NCBI GenBank assembly: GCA_001311805.1
Contig: BBCA01000028.1
Coordinates: forward strand, 1 to 38,418
Direction of reading: 5' to 3'
Origin: Lentibacillus juripiscarius JCM 12147
GTDB taxonomy: Bacteria > Bacillota > Bacilli > Bacillales_D > Amphibacillaceae
Length of the DNA: 38,418 bases
Each line of letters begins with the position of its first letter. Positions within the stretch are counted from its first letter, which is position 1. The notes beneath the pieces were generated by a model. That model was not told where the DNA came from, made no database searches, and saw only the letters and a program-made list of their open reading frames with translations. The translations under genes and the position numbers were made by a program. Below are positions 1 to 8,085 of this stretch, piece by piece.

Positions 1-195
1 AGTAACCTAATTGTTCGCATTTTAAAGGTAGATATTGAATTATGAAATTCACTCCAGGTTAATGGTACTTTTTACGTTTAAAGACAGCTTCATACTAGAC
101 CAGCAAGTTTTAGTATACGGTCAGTTCTGTTATTATAGTGTGAGGCTTCAAGAATTGAACTTAAGCGTAAGTATTTAAGGAAGAAGGATTTTTGA

Positions 196-2099
196 GTGAA
201 GACGTCCATAATTAAAGATGCTTTCAAAGTTAAAAAACCCCCTTTCCGATGCGAAGAGCAATCGGAGCAGCATTAAGTGCATCCATTCCTGTCATGATTG
301 GCATATTACTTGGGAACTTCCAATATGGCTTAATCGCCGGGATTGGTGGATTTGCTTATTTGTATGTTTTTAATGAGCCTTACAAACATCGAGCAAAAAG
401 TATTCTTCGTCATGCTGGGATTGGCTGCCGCAATGGGTCTTGGGACGCTAACAGCAGCTTCTCCTTTTTGTTTGCCATTTTATTAGGCTTAATTGGTGGG
501 GTCATAACGTTTTGTTTTTGGCGCTTTGAAAATGAAAGGTCCGGCAGCCATATTTTTTTGTCATCATTTTTGCCATGACATCGGCGATGGAGATTGATCC
601 TGATGCCGCACTCCTACGAGCTGCATTAGTCTTCTTAGGTGGCATTGTTGCTTGGATAGTTGCAATGATTGGATGGTTTTCTGATCCTTACGAACCGAAA
701 AAGAAGTCGATTTATCGTCTCTACCTTGCACTATCTGATTTATTAGCATCGATTGGAACAACCGCATTTAACGAGAGGAAGGAAAACACATTATTTTCTC
801 TAAAAGATGCCGAAACGACATTAGCATCTGGTTATATTTCATGGCGCAGCACTGATTCTTTTAAACGTTTATATGTCTTAAAAGAACTTGGGCATGCTAT
901 ATGGGGGGGATATCCTGGAATTAGAGTCTGAAGGGAAAAAGGGCGTTCCTTTTGAGATTACTGATTATGTAAGGCGGGTGACACAGTCTCTTGGTAATAG
1001 GAACAAGGTGAAAAGCATACCAGCACCTACCTTTACTAACCTAAGTTCTTTGGAAGAACATTTAGTTGCCAAAGTGGAAGAGGCGAATGCTGTTATTCAT
1101 GAACCATTTCCAAACTTAGATCAGGAAATTCACTTACAAAAACAATCGATTCAGAAACAATTTGCGGATGCCTTTGACAAGAACTCTGTTGTATTTTTAA
1201 CATCTGTTCGATATGCCATCGTTCTAGGAATCGCAGCCTTGATTGCTTTTTCTTTCGAGTTTGACCGTTCCTATTGGATTCCTGTTTCTTGTGGTTCGGT
1301 TATGCTTGGATCAACGATTATTAGCACATTTCATCGCTCCATTCAGCGTTCGATTGGCACTCTAGTCGGGATATTTGTCGCTATCATCATACTTTCACTT
1401 GGACCAGCGCCTATAGTTGTTGCACTACTTATCGGCATGTTTCACTTCTTAACAGAATCCTTTATGGTGCGTAACTATGCATTTGCTGTTACATTTATTA
1501 CACCAAACGCCATTTTAATTGCAGAAAGTACAACACAACTTCAGGATCCATCTTACTTTGCAACTGCACGTATAACGGATGTCATTATTGGCTGTCTCAT
1601 TGGGGTCTTAGGCGTTCTGCTAGTTGGTCGACAATCGGCTTCAAGCCGATTGCCACATTTAATGTCCAAAACAATTCGAAGTCAATCACAGCTATTTTTC
1701 AAGATTTTTTCTGAGAACAGTGCTCCAAATGATTACAACCGTATTCGGAATAAAATGCGAACCAATTTAAATAATTTACGAACTGTTTACGAGACAGCAT
1801 TAGGTGAAATACCTAATAATATTGATTCCCTAAGTCTTGTATCGCCAGCATTATTCTCGATGGAACAGCTTGACTATTTTCTTGACTCTGCTGCCCAAAA
1901 TGGAGCTGGAACAACATTGTCTAAAGATGAAGCCGCCAGATTTCTATATATTTTCGAGACAATGGCGCAGTCAATCGATCAACAACAATTACTGGAAACG
2001 TTTGAAATACCAACCATTCCAAAGCACACTAGAGTACATCAAGAAATAAAAACATTACAAGAAACATTATCCCTGTTTCTAAATCAGTCCTTAAAATGA
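196..2099 (+). CDS. FUSC / aromatic acid exporter family membrane protein (frame-broken)
   Basis: This is a fusaric-acid-resistance-like (FUSC) integral membrane protein, probably an efflux component of about 630 residues. The GTG start at 196 follows AGAAGGA, and the product begins VKTSIIKDAFKVKKPPF. It has two hydrophobic blocks typical of the family. One is near the N terminus (AALSASIPVMIGILLGNF, then LLRAALVFLGGIVAWIVAMIG). The other is central (SVRYAIVLGIAALIAFSFEF to the stretch ending in GVLLVGRQSA). A soluble C-terminal helical domain follows. The frame breaks near 240, 430, 475, 500, 550 and 905. Conserved-looking protein continues across each break, so sequence error is likely, although this is the most damaged gene here and real decay cannot be excluded. 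No partner gene is adjacent. The family assignment is good; the substrate is unknown. Confidence 0.75.
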
Positions 2100-2109
2100 T
2101 CAGGGACAT

Positions 2110-2177
2110 GGGGACAGGCTTACGGTTCCAGATTCGTGCCCGCGCGAACTGGGACAATGGCTTCGTCCACACGTCCC
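2110..2177. repeat. GGGACA-type palindromic repeat, copy A
   Basis: This is an imperfect palindrome of about 68 bp directly behind the FUSC stop codon. It runs from GGGGACAGGCTTACGG, through a middle block ending GCGCGAACTGGGACAATG, to ACACGTCCC. It aligns closely with the copies at 4686 and 5385. It resembles the REP-like intergenic palindromes common in Bacillaceae. It sits between two genes and does not appear to encode protein. Confidence 0.7.
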
Positions 2178-2198
2178 ACTACGGAGGGTTTATTGAAT

Positions 2199-2393
2199 AT
2201 GTCAGGAACGCAAAGAGAAAATATCAAATTGGGACAAAAAGTACGTGTGGTACAAAAGCAGGATCAGCGTACCGGAAAGCTGACGGAAGGTGTGGTGTCG
2301 AAAATACTGACAAATTCTGCTGCACACCCGCATGGTATTAAGGTTATGCTGGAGGACGGCATTGTAGGCAGAGTGAAGGAAATAGTAAACTGA
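2199..2393 (+). CDS. ywbE: YwbE family protein (DUF2196)
   Basis: This is an intact 64-residue protein of the YwbE family, whose function is unknown. It begins MSGTQRENIKLGQKVRVVQK and contains the family features: a GQKVRVVQKQDQRTGKLTEG strand-turn, then HPHGIKVMLEDGIVGRVKEI. The ATG at 2199 is preferred over in-frame upstream codons because GGAGGG at 2184-2189 lies about ten bases before it, and the upstream extension would lie inside palindromic repeat copy A. The length matches the family. It stands alone, with a kinase-like gene following after a short gap. Confidence 0.9.
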   Translation: MSGTQRENIKLGQKVRVVQKQDQRTGKLTEGVVSKILTNSAAHPHGIKVMLEDGIVGRVKEIVN

Positions 2394-2429
2394 AAAAGGA
2401 AAGCTAATCAGTGAGAACGGAGAGTTGAT

Positions 2430-3106
2430 ATGGAGGATAAATGGGACAGAGCACGTGATGCGCTTTCCCGGATAACCGTTGTTTCCAATCCAAATAATAA
2501 ACCTGTCACCATATATGGTCATTCTAATGATTTGAAATGTGTTGGTGTAGGTACAGACGCAGCCGTTTTTCAATACTATTACGCCCCGTCTTACGCTTTT
2601 AAAGTTTATGCGGAGGACAACGTTTCCAAGATAAAAGTGGAAAAGGATATTTATGATAGGTTAGGGGACTCTCCATATTTTCCAGCATGCTTTGCCGCAT
2701 ACGACAAATACCTTGTTTTAAGTTATGAAGAAGGAACAACTCTCTTTGACTGCCTCTTACAGGGGGTACACATTCCCAATCAGGCTGTCAAAGACGTGGA
2801 AGACGCAAGAGAATATATATCTAAAAAAGGGTTAAACCCGCGTGACATGCACTTAAAAATATTTTGCTGCAAAACGGAAGAGCAAAAATAATTGATGTCT
2901 CCGAATATATACAGCCGGGGAATGATTTTCGGTGGGAACATTTAAAAAAAGGGTATGAAGCTTATTATCATTTAATTGATGGAACTTCTATACCGTTCTG
3001 GTTATTAGAAACGGTTCGAAAATGGTACAACCAGCGGAATAAACACTTTTCCTCGTTTGATGAGTTCATGAGAACTGTTTTGAAGCTTACAACGTTTAAA
3101 AAATGA
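2430..3106 (+). CDS. Small protein-kinase-like protein (YrzF-like), one frameshift
   Basis: This is a compact Ser/Thr-kinase-fold protein of about 225 residues, related to YrzF-type putative kinases. Visible elements are a glycine-containing loop (VGVGTDAAVFQYYY), the ATP-binding lysine region (YAFKVYAEDN), a helix-C-like segment (KVEKDIYDRL), a hinge (YLVLSYEEGTTL) and a catalytic loop. The catalytic loop reads RDMHLKNILLQNG once a missing A near 2862 is restored. The metal-binding DFG is replaced by IIDVSEY, so the Asp is kept but the Phe-Gly is not. The C-terminal half continues to 3106 (WEHLKKGYEAYYHLIDG, then SFDEFMRTVLK). Activity is not certain. It may be a genuine atypical kinase of spore-formers. 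A strong hairpin terminator follows. Confidence 0.7.
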
Positions 3107-3116
3107 GAAGAACATT

Positions 3117-3152
3117 GGGCATAACATCAGGTAAAGGTGTTATGCCCCTTTT
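3117..3152 (+). terminator. Terminator after kinase-like gene
   Basis: A perfect 10-bp stem (GGGCATAACA / TGTTATGCCC, 3117-3126 with 3138-3147) with an 11-base loop is followed by CTTTTG. It starts 11 bases after the stop codon. Confidence 0.8.
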
Positions 3153-3494
3153 GCAAATAATGTGCTCTACTTGTACGATACTAGAAACAGGGAAGGCGTA
3201 ATGATTTACAAGGTCATGGATGCCACAATATCGCCGCATCTCACAAAAATCTAAGAGGTATTTTTAGTCAATATAACGAATATGTCTTTAAGGGAAGGTT
3301 GACTATTCTTAGGAAATTATAATATTAAAATGCCGTGTCTAACAACAGAGTCAGCCACGCCCAGCTCCGACGAACAGGTCATACCTAGTGCTGGTGATTC
3401 AAGGAATGGATGGGAAGACCCGCGTGCGACAAACCGCTCGCATGGTTCTATGATGAGTTAGGAGCACATCTCCCCATTAGAAGTGTGCTCCCGT
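3153..3494. other. Intergenic stretch without an evident gene
   Basis: There is no supportable reading frame. The 3330-3450 part is more GC-rich than its surroundings and contains short self-complementary pieces (TGCGA...TCGCA). A perfect 8-bp hairpin, GGAGCACA / TGTGCTCC (3461-3468 with 3484-3491), lies just past the stop of the reverse-strand small gene at 3495 and could end its transcript, although its T-tract is poor. GGTCATACCT occurs at about 3380 and again at about 3671. This could be a remnant of a mobile or structured RNA element. Confidence 0.35.
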
Positions 3495-3654
3495 TTACTC
3501 GGCCGTCTCAGTCCATTCTATATGTCGCTTAACGAGCACTTGCGCTTTTAGTTCTTTTAGATTAGCCGTTTCTGCCCTTATCAAATGTTTCGTGTAGCGT
3601 TTCGATGACATCTTCTTCTTTATCGTTCCGGTTTATTGCGTTAACGTTCGTCAT
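3495..3654 (-). CDS. Small hypothetical protein (about 52 aa), one extra base
   Basis: On the reverse strand, ATG at 3654 follows AAAGGATGATGTAA and opens a charged peptide beginning MTNVNAINRNDKEEDVIETL, then HETFDK. Dropping one G from a GGG run (about 3565-3575) lets it continue AETANLKELKAQVLVKRHIE and end WTETAE at 3495. Without that correction it stops at 31 residues. The ribosome site, hydrophilic helical composition and correct 3n+1 length support a real small gene. I do not recognise the family. It is divergent from the regulator that starts at 3705, only 50 bp away, so the two may share a regulatory region. Confidence 0.45.
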
Positions 3655-3704
3655 TTACATCATCCTTTCGGTCATACCTTGTCCAATTGTGAGGTGATTT
3701 ATTC

Positions 3705-4120
3705 ATGAAAGAAATAACCATCCGGCTTAAAGATGACACCTATGAGCAGCTGAAAGAATTGACTGAGCTTGAAAATTTAATTAACCGCCACAGAGATAAG
3801 AATCGGGATGACAATTATCAGATTGAAGATTTTGTGGTTGGTTGTATAATCGATAAAATGGAACAAATCAATCATTTCAATCTGATTAACCCATTGATTG
3901 AAAATAGTCGTCAGCCTGTTATTAAAAATCGGTTTAAAGAAATAGCAAAACAAAAGATATTTATATCAAGGATATTGCCGATCAGTTAGACATGAAGCCG
4001 CCTAATATTAGTAAAATAGTCAATAACGTTTCCCAACCCAGACTGGACTTGTTCATTAAAATATGGATGGTGCTTGGCTGCCCGCCACTGCATAAGTGTC
4101 TATACCTGGAAGAAGATTAA
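3705..4120 (+). CDS. RHH-like/HTH (XRE-type) DNA-binding regulator, one frameshift
   Basis: ATG 3705 follows GAGGTGATTTATTC. The product is about 138 residues. The N terminus (MKEITIRLKDDTYEQLKELT) looks like a ribbon-helix-helix strand and helix. Restoring one A in the AAAA run near 3955 continues the frame into a helix-turn-helix (KDIADQLDMKPPNISKIVNN) and then SQPRLDLFIKIWMVLGCPPL, ending LYLEED at 4120. The second half resembles XRE-type domains, with IADQLDM as the first helix and PNISKIVN as the recognition helix. It lies in a small accessory patch next to a tiny toxin gene. It may be a regulator from a mobile element. The target is unknown. Confidence 0.6.
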
Positions 4121-4464
4121 GTTCTTGCTTTGTCTTCTTTTTTACGTCCGAAAGTTTTGTTGACATTATACAACCAACTTGGACGTCACTATAAATTAGG
4201 TGGTGAAAAGCCAAGTTTTTCTAAGTCTTGCGTAAACCAGTGTCATAGGACAAGCCGCGTATCACATATCCTTAAGCATAATAAAATTGAAGACAGCATA
4301 TCAAAAACATTATGGCATATGCTCCAGCGTCTTAATCCAGCATTTTTGAAATAGGGGCAAACGGTATTCTGCCAGAACGTTGCGGATCGATTTGGTGTGA
4401 ATAGCGTATTTGCAGAGTGGATGGAATGACAAGTTCCTGATTCAAAAGGGAAGGATGACGTTAA
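4121..4464. other. Intergenic stretch upstream of the small toxin
   Basis: An open frame at 4130-4354 exists but lacks a ribosome site and protein-like composition, so I do not call it. A TTGACA at about 4159 has TATAAA too far downstream (24 bp) to be a normal promoter. The stretch may hold the promoter and 5' leader of the toxin peptide at 4465, or its antisense RNA. I cannot place either with confidence. Confidence 0.3.
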
Positions 4465-4545
4465 ATGACAGTATTTGAATCGCTGGTTATCATGATTTCG
4501 TTTGGATCATTAGTGGCTGCGGTCGTGTCAAATCAACAGAAATAA
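4465..4545 (+). CDS. Putative holin-like toxin peptide (Hol-Tox / TxpA-BsrG type)
   Basis: This is a 26-residue membrane peptide beginning MTVFESLVIMISFGSLVAAV and ending VSNQQK. ATG 4465 lies 8-9 bases after GAAGGATGA. The pattern of short polar N terminus, ESLVxMISFGSL hydrophobic helix and charged or polar tail is the hallmark of the 'putative holin-like toxin' family. That family includes type I toxins such as TxpA and BsrG, which depolarise or perforate the cell membrane and are normally silenced by antisense RNA. No antisense promoter or terminator is obvious downstream, which weakens the case for a complete toxin-antitoxin module. It is too short for most gene callers. Confidence 0.65.
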   Translation: MTVFESLVIMISFGSLVAAVVSNQQK

Positions 4546-4685
4546 GCCTCATTTACTATTCCCTCCGTCACTTTTCTCAATTTACTTTAAATGAACATTT
4601 TGTCCAATTATGGATTAGGGGCTACCGGGCCGGATGACCCAGGAGCAAACTTTGAGACACCAAGGGAAGGGGTACTTGCTCATAT

Positions 4686-4749
4686 ACAGGGCTTACTGTC
4701 CCAAATTCGTGCTCGGCGAACTGGGACAATGAACCTGTCCCCACGTCCC
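4686..4749. repeat. GGGACA-type palindromic repeat, copy B
   Basis: This has the same element as copy A: TTACTGTCCC, then a middle block ATTCGTGC...GCGAACTGGGACAATG, then AACCTGTCCCCACGTCCC. It pairs with itself through TGTCCCA/TGGGACA. It sits 9 bp past the corrected stop codon of the reverse-strand DUF3231 gene. Uncorrected translation of that gene would read through it. Confidence 0.75.
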
Positions 4750-4758
4750 TTTATCAAG

Positions 4759-5317
4759 TCAGCTCTTCGTATTCGGTGCGCCAGGCGGCTGATAAATGGT
4801 GGAACTTTCAGCCAGCCTTTCTTTTGCATAATCTCTTTTGCTTTAAAACCCAAGGATAGTTTTTCTGTCTGAAATTTGAGAAACATCAGGCCGAGATCGG
4901 TACGAAGGCTTTGACTTGCGGAAGCCGCACACATGTCTGCTGCCACGACAAAGTTGATCATGAGGGTGTTGGCAAGTTCATTATCCGTAAACTTCGCCCC
5001 GATTGGTATGGCATTGGGATCAGACTGGGGCTTATCTTCCGGTGCGTTAGGCAGGCTTACTCCTTCCTTTCGCATGAATTCTGACATTTGTTTTTATGGG
5101 ATCTGGCTGTGGCTAATGCGTCCTGGTATAACTCGATTACACCTGGGTCTGTAGTGGTGTTTAGTCCTACTTCTTCATAAGTAATAATATTATTTACAAA
5201 AGAAAGGTAAGTCCAGCACGCCATGGCTTCACCGACATGTAACGGGTTTTTCTGATTATCTGTTAAAGACTGTATGACATTTGAAGCAGTCTCAAACAGC
5301 TGCGAAATCTTTTGCAT
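4759..5317 (-). CDS. DUF3231 family protein (single domain), two frameshifts
   Basis: This is a ferritin-like four-helix DUF3231 protein of about 186 residues with unknown role. The ATG at 5317 has GGAGGG seven bases upstream and begins MQKISQLFETASNVIQSLTD. A missing A in the AAAAA run near 5080 separates this half from MSEFMRKEGVSLPNAPEDKP, which continues the family pattern. The helix NTLMINFVVAADMCAASASQ and the C-terminal signature EIMQKKGWLKVPPF follow. Restoring one T near 4795 gives the natural ending YQPPGAPNTKS with TGA at 4759. The raw frame would otherwise run into repeat copy B. It is divergent from a second, two-domain DUF3231 gene at 5476. Confidence 0.75.
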
Positions 5318-5384
5318 GTTATTTCCCTCCATAAAAGTCGTATTTACCCGGTAGTTTTTACTTGTATGCAGAAAATATGTAATA

Positions 5385-5424
5385 GGGGCAGCTTGCTGGG
5401 ACGCTGAACCTGTCCTCACGTCCC
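5385..5424. repeat. GGGACA-type palindromic repeat, copy C (short)
   Basis: This is a shortened version of copies A and B that keeps the right half: CTGGGACGCTGAACCTGTCC then TCACGTCCC. It lies between the two divergent DUF3231 genes, within the region that would hold their promoters. Confidence 0.6.
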
Positions 5425-5475
5425 TTACATATAATTCCTTCGATTGGGAAATATAACATTAAGGAGGTGGACGAT

Positions 5476-6483
5476 GTGAATGAAGACCAGGCTATTACGT
5501 CAGCAGAAATCACACAGCTTTGGGCAGCCTATGTGAATGACAGTGCATTGATTTGTCAGCTGGAATATTTCTGGGCAACAGTTGAAGATGAAGATATTAA
5601 GTCTCTTATTAAACATGGTTTGAATTTGGCGCAATCTCATAAAACTAAACTAACGGAAATATTTAATCAAGAAAATTATCCGATTCCATACGGATTTCAT
5701 TCGAATGAGGATGTAAACCTAAATGCTCCCAGATTGTATTCCGATGCCTTTGTCTTGTACTATCTTCAACAAGGTTCGAAAACTGCTTCACAGGCATACA
5801 ATGTCAGCTTGTCATTAGCCGGCAGGGAAGATGTGTACAATTTCTTTTCGGAATGTCTTCAAGAACAAAGTGAACTTCTCAAGAAAGTTAATACAGTTTT
5901 GCAATCCAAAGCCCTCTATGTTGCATTTCCATCACTTCCTAATCCGGAGAGTTATGACTTTGTGACAAAACAAGGCTTTCTGACGGGATATTTTGGCGAA
6001 AGACGGCCTTTAACTGGTACAGAGATCAACAATTTATTTGCAAACTATTTTCGGAATGCTTTGGGGTCAGCCACATTAGTCGGATTCAGCCAGGTCGCGG
6101 AAAACGCAGATGTTAGAAAATTCATGGTCAGGGGAAAGGAAATTGCCCAAAAGCACTGTGAAATTTTTGGCTCAATCCTGCATGAAGATGATATACCCGC
6201 TCCCACAAAAATGGAAGATGCAGTGACCGATTCCACCACTTATACATTTTCCGATAAGTTAATGATGTATTATAGTACAGGCTTAATTGCATTGAGTGTC
6301 GGCTATTATGGAACAAGTATGTCCATGAGCCCGAGAAGAGATTTAGGTGTAGCGTATAAAAGGTTAATGAACGAAATCCTGAAATACGCTGAGGATGGAG
6401 CGGAACTCATGATTAAACATGGGTGGATGGAAGAACCGCCACGGGCATTAGACCGGGATGAATTGGCGAAGAAAAAGGGATGA
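5476..6483 (+). CDS. DUF3231 family protein (two domains)
   Basis: This is an intact protein of 335 residues. AAGGAGG at 5461-5467 sets the start at GTG 5476 (VNEDQAITSAEITQLWAAYV); an upstream in-frame GTG at 5467 overlaps the ribosome site and is rejected. The two halves repeat the same helical fold. Each opens with an E(I)xxLW/LFAxYxxxxL motif (AEITQLWAAYVNDSALICQL and GTEINNLFANYFRNALGSAT) and has a helix with DAF/DKLMMYY. The end GWMEEPPRALDRDELAKKKG is the family C terminus. Members are common in spore-forming Bacilli, but no biochemical role is established. A 13-bp hairpin terminator follows directly. The neighbouring one-domain paralogue suggests local duplication or fission. Confidence 0.88.
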   Translation: MNEDQAITSAEITQLWAAYVNDSALICQLEYFWATVEDEDIKSLIKHGLNLAQSHKTKLTEIFNQENYPIPYGFHSNEDVNLNAPRLYSDAFVLYYLQQGSKTASQAYNVSLSLAGREDVYNFFSECLQEQSELLKKVNTVLQSKALYVAFPSLPNPESYDFVTKQGFLTGYFGERRPLTGTEINNLFANYFRNALGSATLVGFSQVAENADVRKFMVRGKEIAQKHCEIFGSILHEDDIPAPTKMEDAVTDSTTYTFSDKLMMYYSTGLIALSVGYYGTSMSMSPRRDLGVAYKRLMNEILKYAEDGAELMIKHGWMEEPPRALDRDELAKKKG

Positions 6484-6502
6484 GATTTGCGGAGAAAATA
6501 AT

Positions 6503-6557
6503 AAGCCGTCATATGTATGGATTGACCGAAATCGTGCATATGACGGCTTGTTTTTTT
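6503..6557 (+). terminator. Rho-independent terminator after DUF3231 gene
   Basis: A perfect 13-bp stem AAGCCGTCATATG / CATATGACGGCTT (6503-6515 with 6537-6549), with a 21-base loop, is followed by G and seven T. Confidence 0.9.
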
Positions 6558-6622
6558 GGTTTTGGGCAAGTAATTGTAAAAGCCGTCCATGCGAGACACG
6601 GAATGGTTACAATCAACTGTTC

Positions 6623-7350
6623 TTACCCGATACAGTGTAATTTCATGCCGTTAACCCGCAGCCATTCTTTTCGTTTTTCGTAATCTGGAAGGATGGATTT
6701 AACGGTCTTCCAGAACGCGGGGGAGTGGTCCTGGACTTTTAAGTGGGCCAGTTCGTGGACGATAACATACTCGAATACGTTGGCTGGTGCCATAATGAGC
6801 CGCCAGTTGATATAAATGTCCCCGTCCGGCGTGCATGTTCCCCACCGTTTATGCTGTGTCCGGATTTGGACGGAATTGGGATTGGCATCCATTAGCGACT
6901 GAAAATACCCGGATCGTTCTTTTAGCTTTTTGAGTGCCTGTTTTCGATACCATTGGATCAGCTGCTGTTCCAGTGTTTGCCGGATTTCTTCCTGGGACAT
7001 CTCAGCGGGGACAGATGCTAGGTAACGCCCCTGAAAAAAACGCAGGGAGCATTTAGGGATGTTACCGCGATAGACTTTGAGCCGGTAATGGCGGCCTAGG
7101 TAGGGCAGTTTCTCGCCGCTGATAAATTCATACTGCCCGGTTTTGTGTCAACTTGCTCGAGGCTGCTGATTTTGCGCTGAATCCATGGTGCCTTTTTATG
7201 TAAATGACGCCTTATTTCGGTTTCATCAATTGTTTCAGGGGCATAAACTTCTATACCATTCACGAGTGTTACAGAAATTTTCAGATCAGTGCGCGGCTGG
7301 CGATAAAGTATGTAGTCGATGGTTGTTGTGCCGTAGTTCAGACTTGGCAT
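6623..7350 (-). CDS. M48-like metallopeptidase (YgjP/DUF45 family), one frameshift
   Basis: This is a zinc metallopeptidase of the YgjP (DUF45) family, about 242 residues. The N-terminal half (MPSLNYGTTTIDYILYRQPR, then LVNGIEVYAPETIDETEIRR) and the C-terminal half are joined by restoring one base near 7135. The joined frame reads YEFISGEKLPYLGRHYRLKV and continues. The active site is clear: RWGTCTPDGDIYINWRLIMA followed by VIVHELAHLKVQDHSPAFW, which carries the HExxH-like HELAH zinc motif. ATG 7350 is chosen over the GTG at 7359 because GGG sits too close to the latter. It converges on the DUF3231 terminator. The natural substrate is unknown. Confidence 0.82.
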
Positions 7351-7536
7351 TCGGATCACGGCCCTTTACATGTTTTTGCTAAACCTATGATAGCATGCGG
7401 ACAGAGAAAAGGTAAGTACTGACCTATTCTCTAAACCGTCATAAAAATCTTGAAATGTGTGCCTATTTTCGTTCTTTTCGCTCATATAATGGCGGTAAGA
7501 GAAAGGATTTCCTAAAGTATGTGGGGGGAGTGTCAA

Positions 7537-7971
7537 TTGAAACGAAAAATTCTTGTTGCATATGACGGTTCTGCATTGAGTCAGGAAGCACTGCAGGAGG
7601 CAAAATTGCAGGCGGCTGGTGTTCCTGAAACGGAAGTATATGTGCTCTCAGTTGTGACGCACGGAGGACCGAGCACGAATGTGATTATGGCACGGAGCGT
7701 TCAGTCAGAACTGGCGGATAGTGTTCGTCTGGAGATGCAGGAAGTTAAGAAAGAATTTGAAGTGGATAATGTAACAGTTTACACGGATGTTGTGACCAAC
7801 CATTCACAGCGTAATGCAGGGGAGAAAGTTTGCGAGTATGCTTATGAACATGGTATCGATTTAATCATTATCGGCAGCCGTGGTCTTGGTGGTGTCAAGA
7901 AACTGCTGCTGGGCAGTATAAGCACCCGGGTAGTCCAGCGTGCCCACTGCCCTGTGTTAGTCATTAAATAA
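7537..7971 (+). CDS. Universal stress protein (UspA family)
   Basis: This is an intact 144-residue cytoplasmic Usp domain. A TTG start at 7537 is favoured by GGGGGGAG six bases upstream and gives KRKILVAYDGSALSQEAL. The upstream ATG at 7519 would overlap the ribosome site. The nucleotide-binding signature is present: GSRGLGGVKKLLLGSIST fits G-x2-G-x9-G(S/T), and the protein ends VVQRAHCPVLVIK. It therefore likely binds ATP. TATAAT at 7485-7490 is a possible -10. It is monocistronic and followed by two hairpin terminators, the second shared with helD on the other strand. Confidence 0.92.
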   Translation: MKRKILVAYDGSALSQEALQEAKLQAAGVPETEVYVLSVVTHGGPSTNVIMARSVQSELADSVRLEMQEVKKEFEVDNVTVYTDVVTNHSQRNAGEKVCEYAYEHGIDLIIIGSRGLGGVKKLLLGSISTRVVQRAHCPVLVIK

Positions 7972-7986
7972 ACAGCATATGAAAAC

Positions 7987-8014
7987 AAATCCGGCTATAT
8001 AAGGCCGGATTTTT
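7987..8014 (+). terminator. Terminator of universal stress gene
   Basis: A 9-bp stem AAATCCGGC / GCCGGATTT (7987-7995 with 8004-8012) is followed by a short T tract. Confidence 0.85.
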
Positions 8015-8029
8015 GTACGGTTTAGATTT

Positions 8030-8061
8030 AAAAAATGCAGTGTGCCCGCACTGCATTTTTT
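8030..8061. terminator. Bidirectional terminator between usp and helD
   Basis: A 13-bp stem AAAAAATGCAGTG / CACTGCATTTTTT with a six-base loop has A and T tracts on its two sides. It can therefore stop transcription from both converging genes. Confidence 0.85.
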
Positions 8062-8085
8062 AGTTAAGGGATGCTTAATTATTCC

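Noticed and set aside
4130..4354. 74-residue open frame after the RHH/HTH gene
   Set aside because: No ribosome site, unusual composition (many Ser, His, Lys, Leu without a fold pattern) and no recognisable family.
4591..4872. 93-residue forward open frame over repeat copy B
   Set aside because: It is antisense to the DUF3231 gene and crosses the palindromic repeat.
2110..5424. Insertion sequence remnants bounded by the GGGACA palindromes
   Set aside because: No transposase fragment or target duplication could be seen; the palindromes stand alone.
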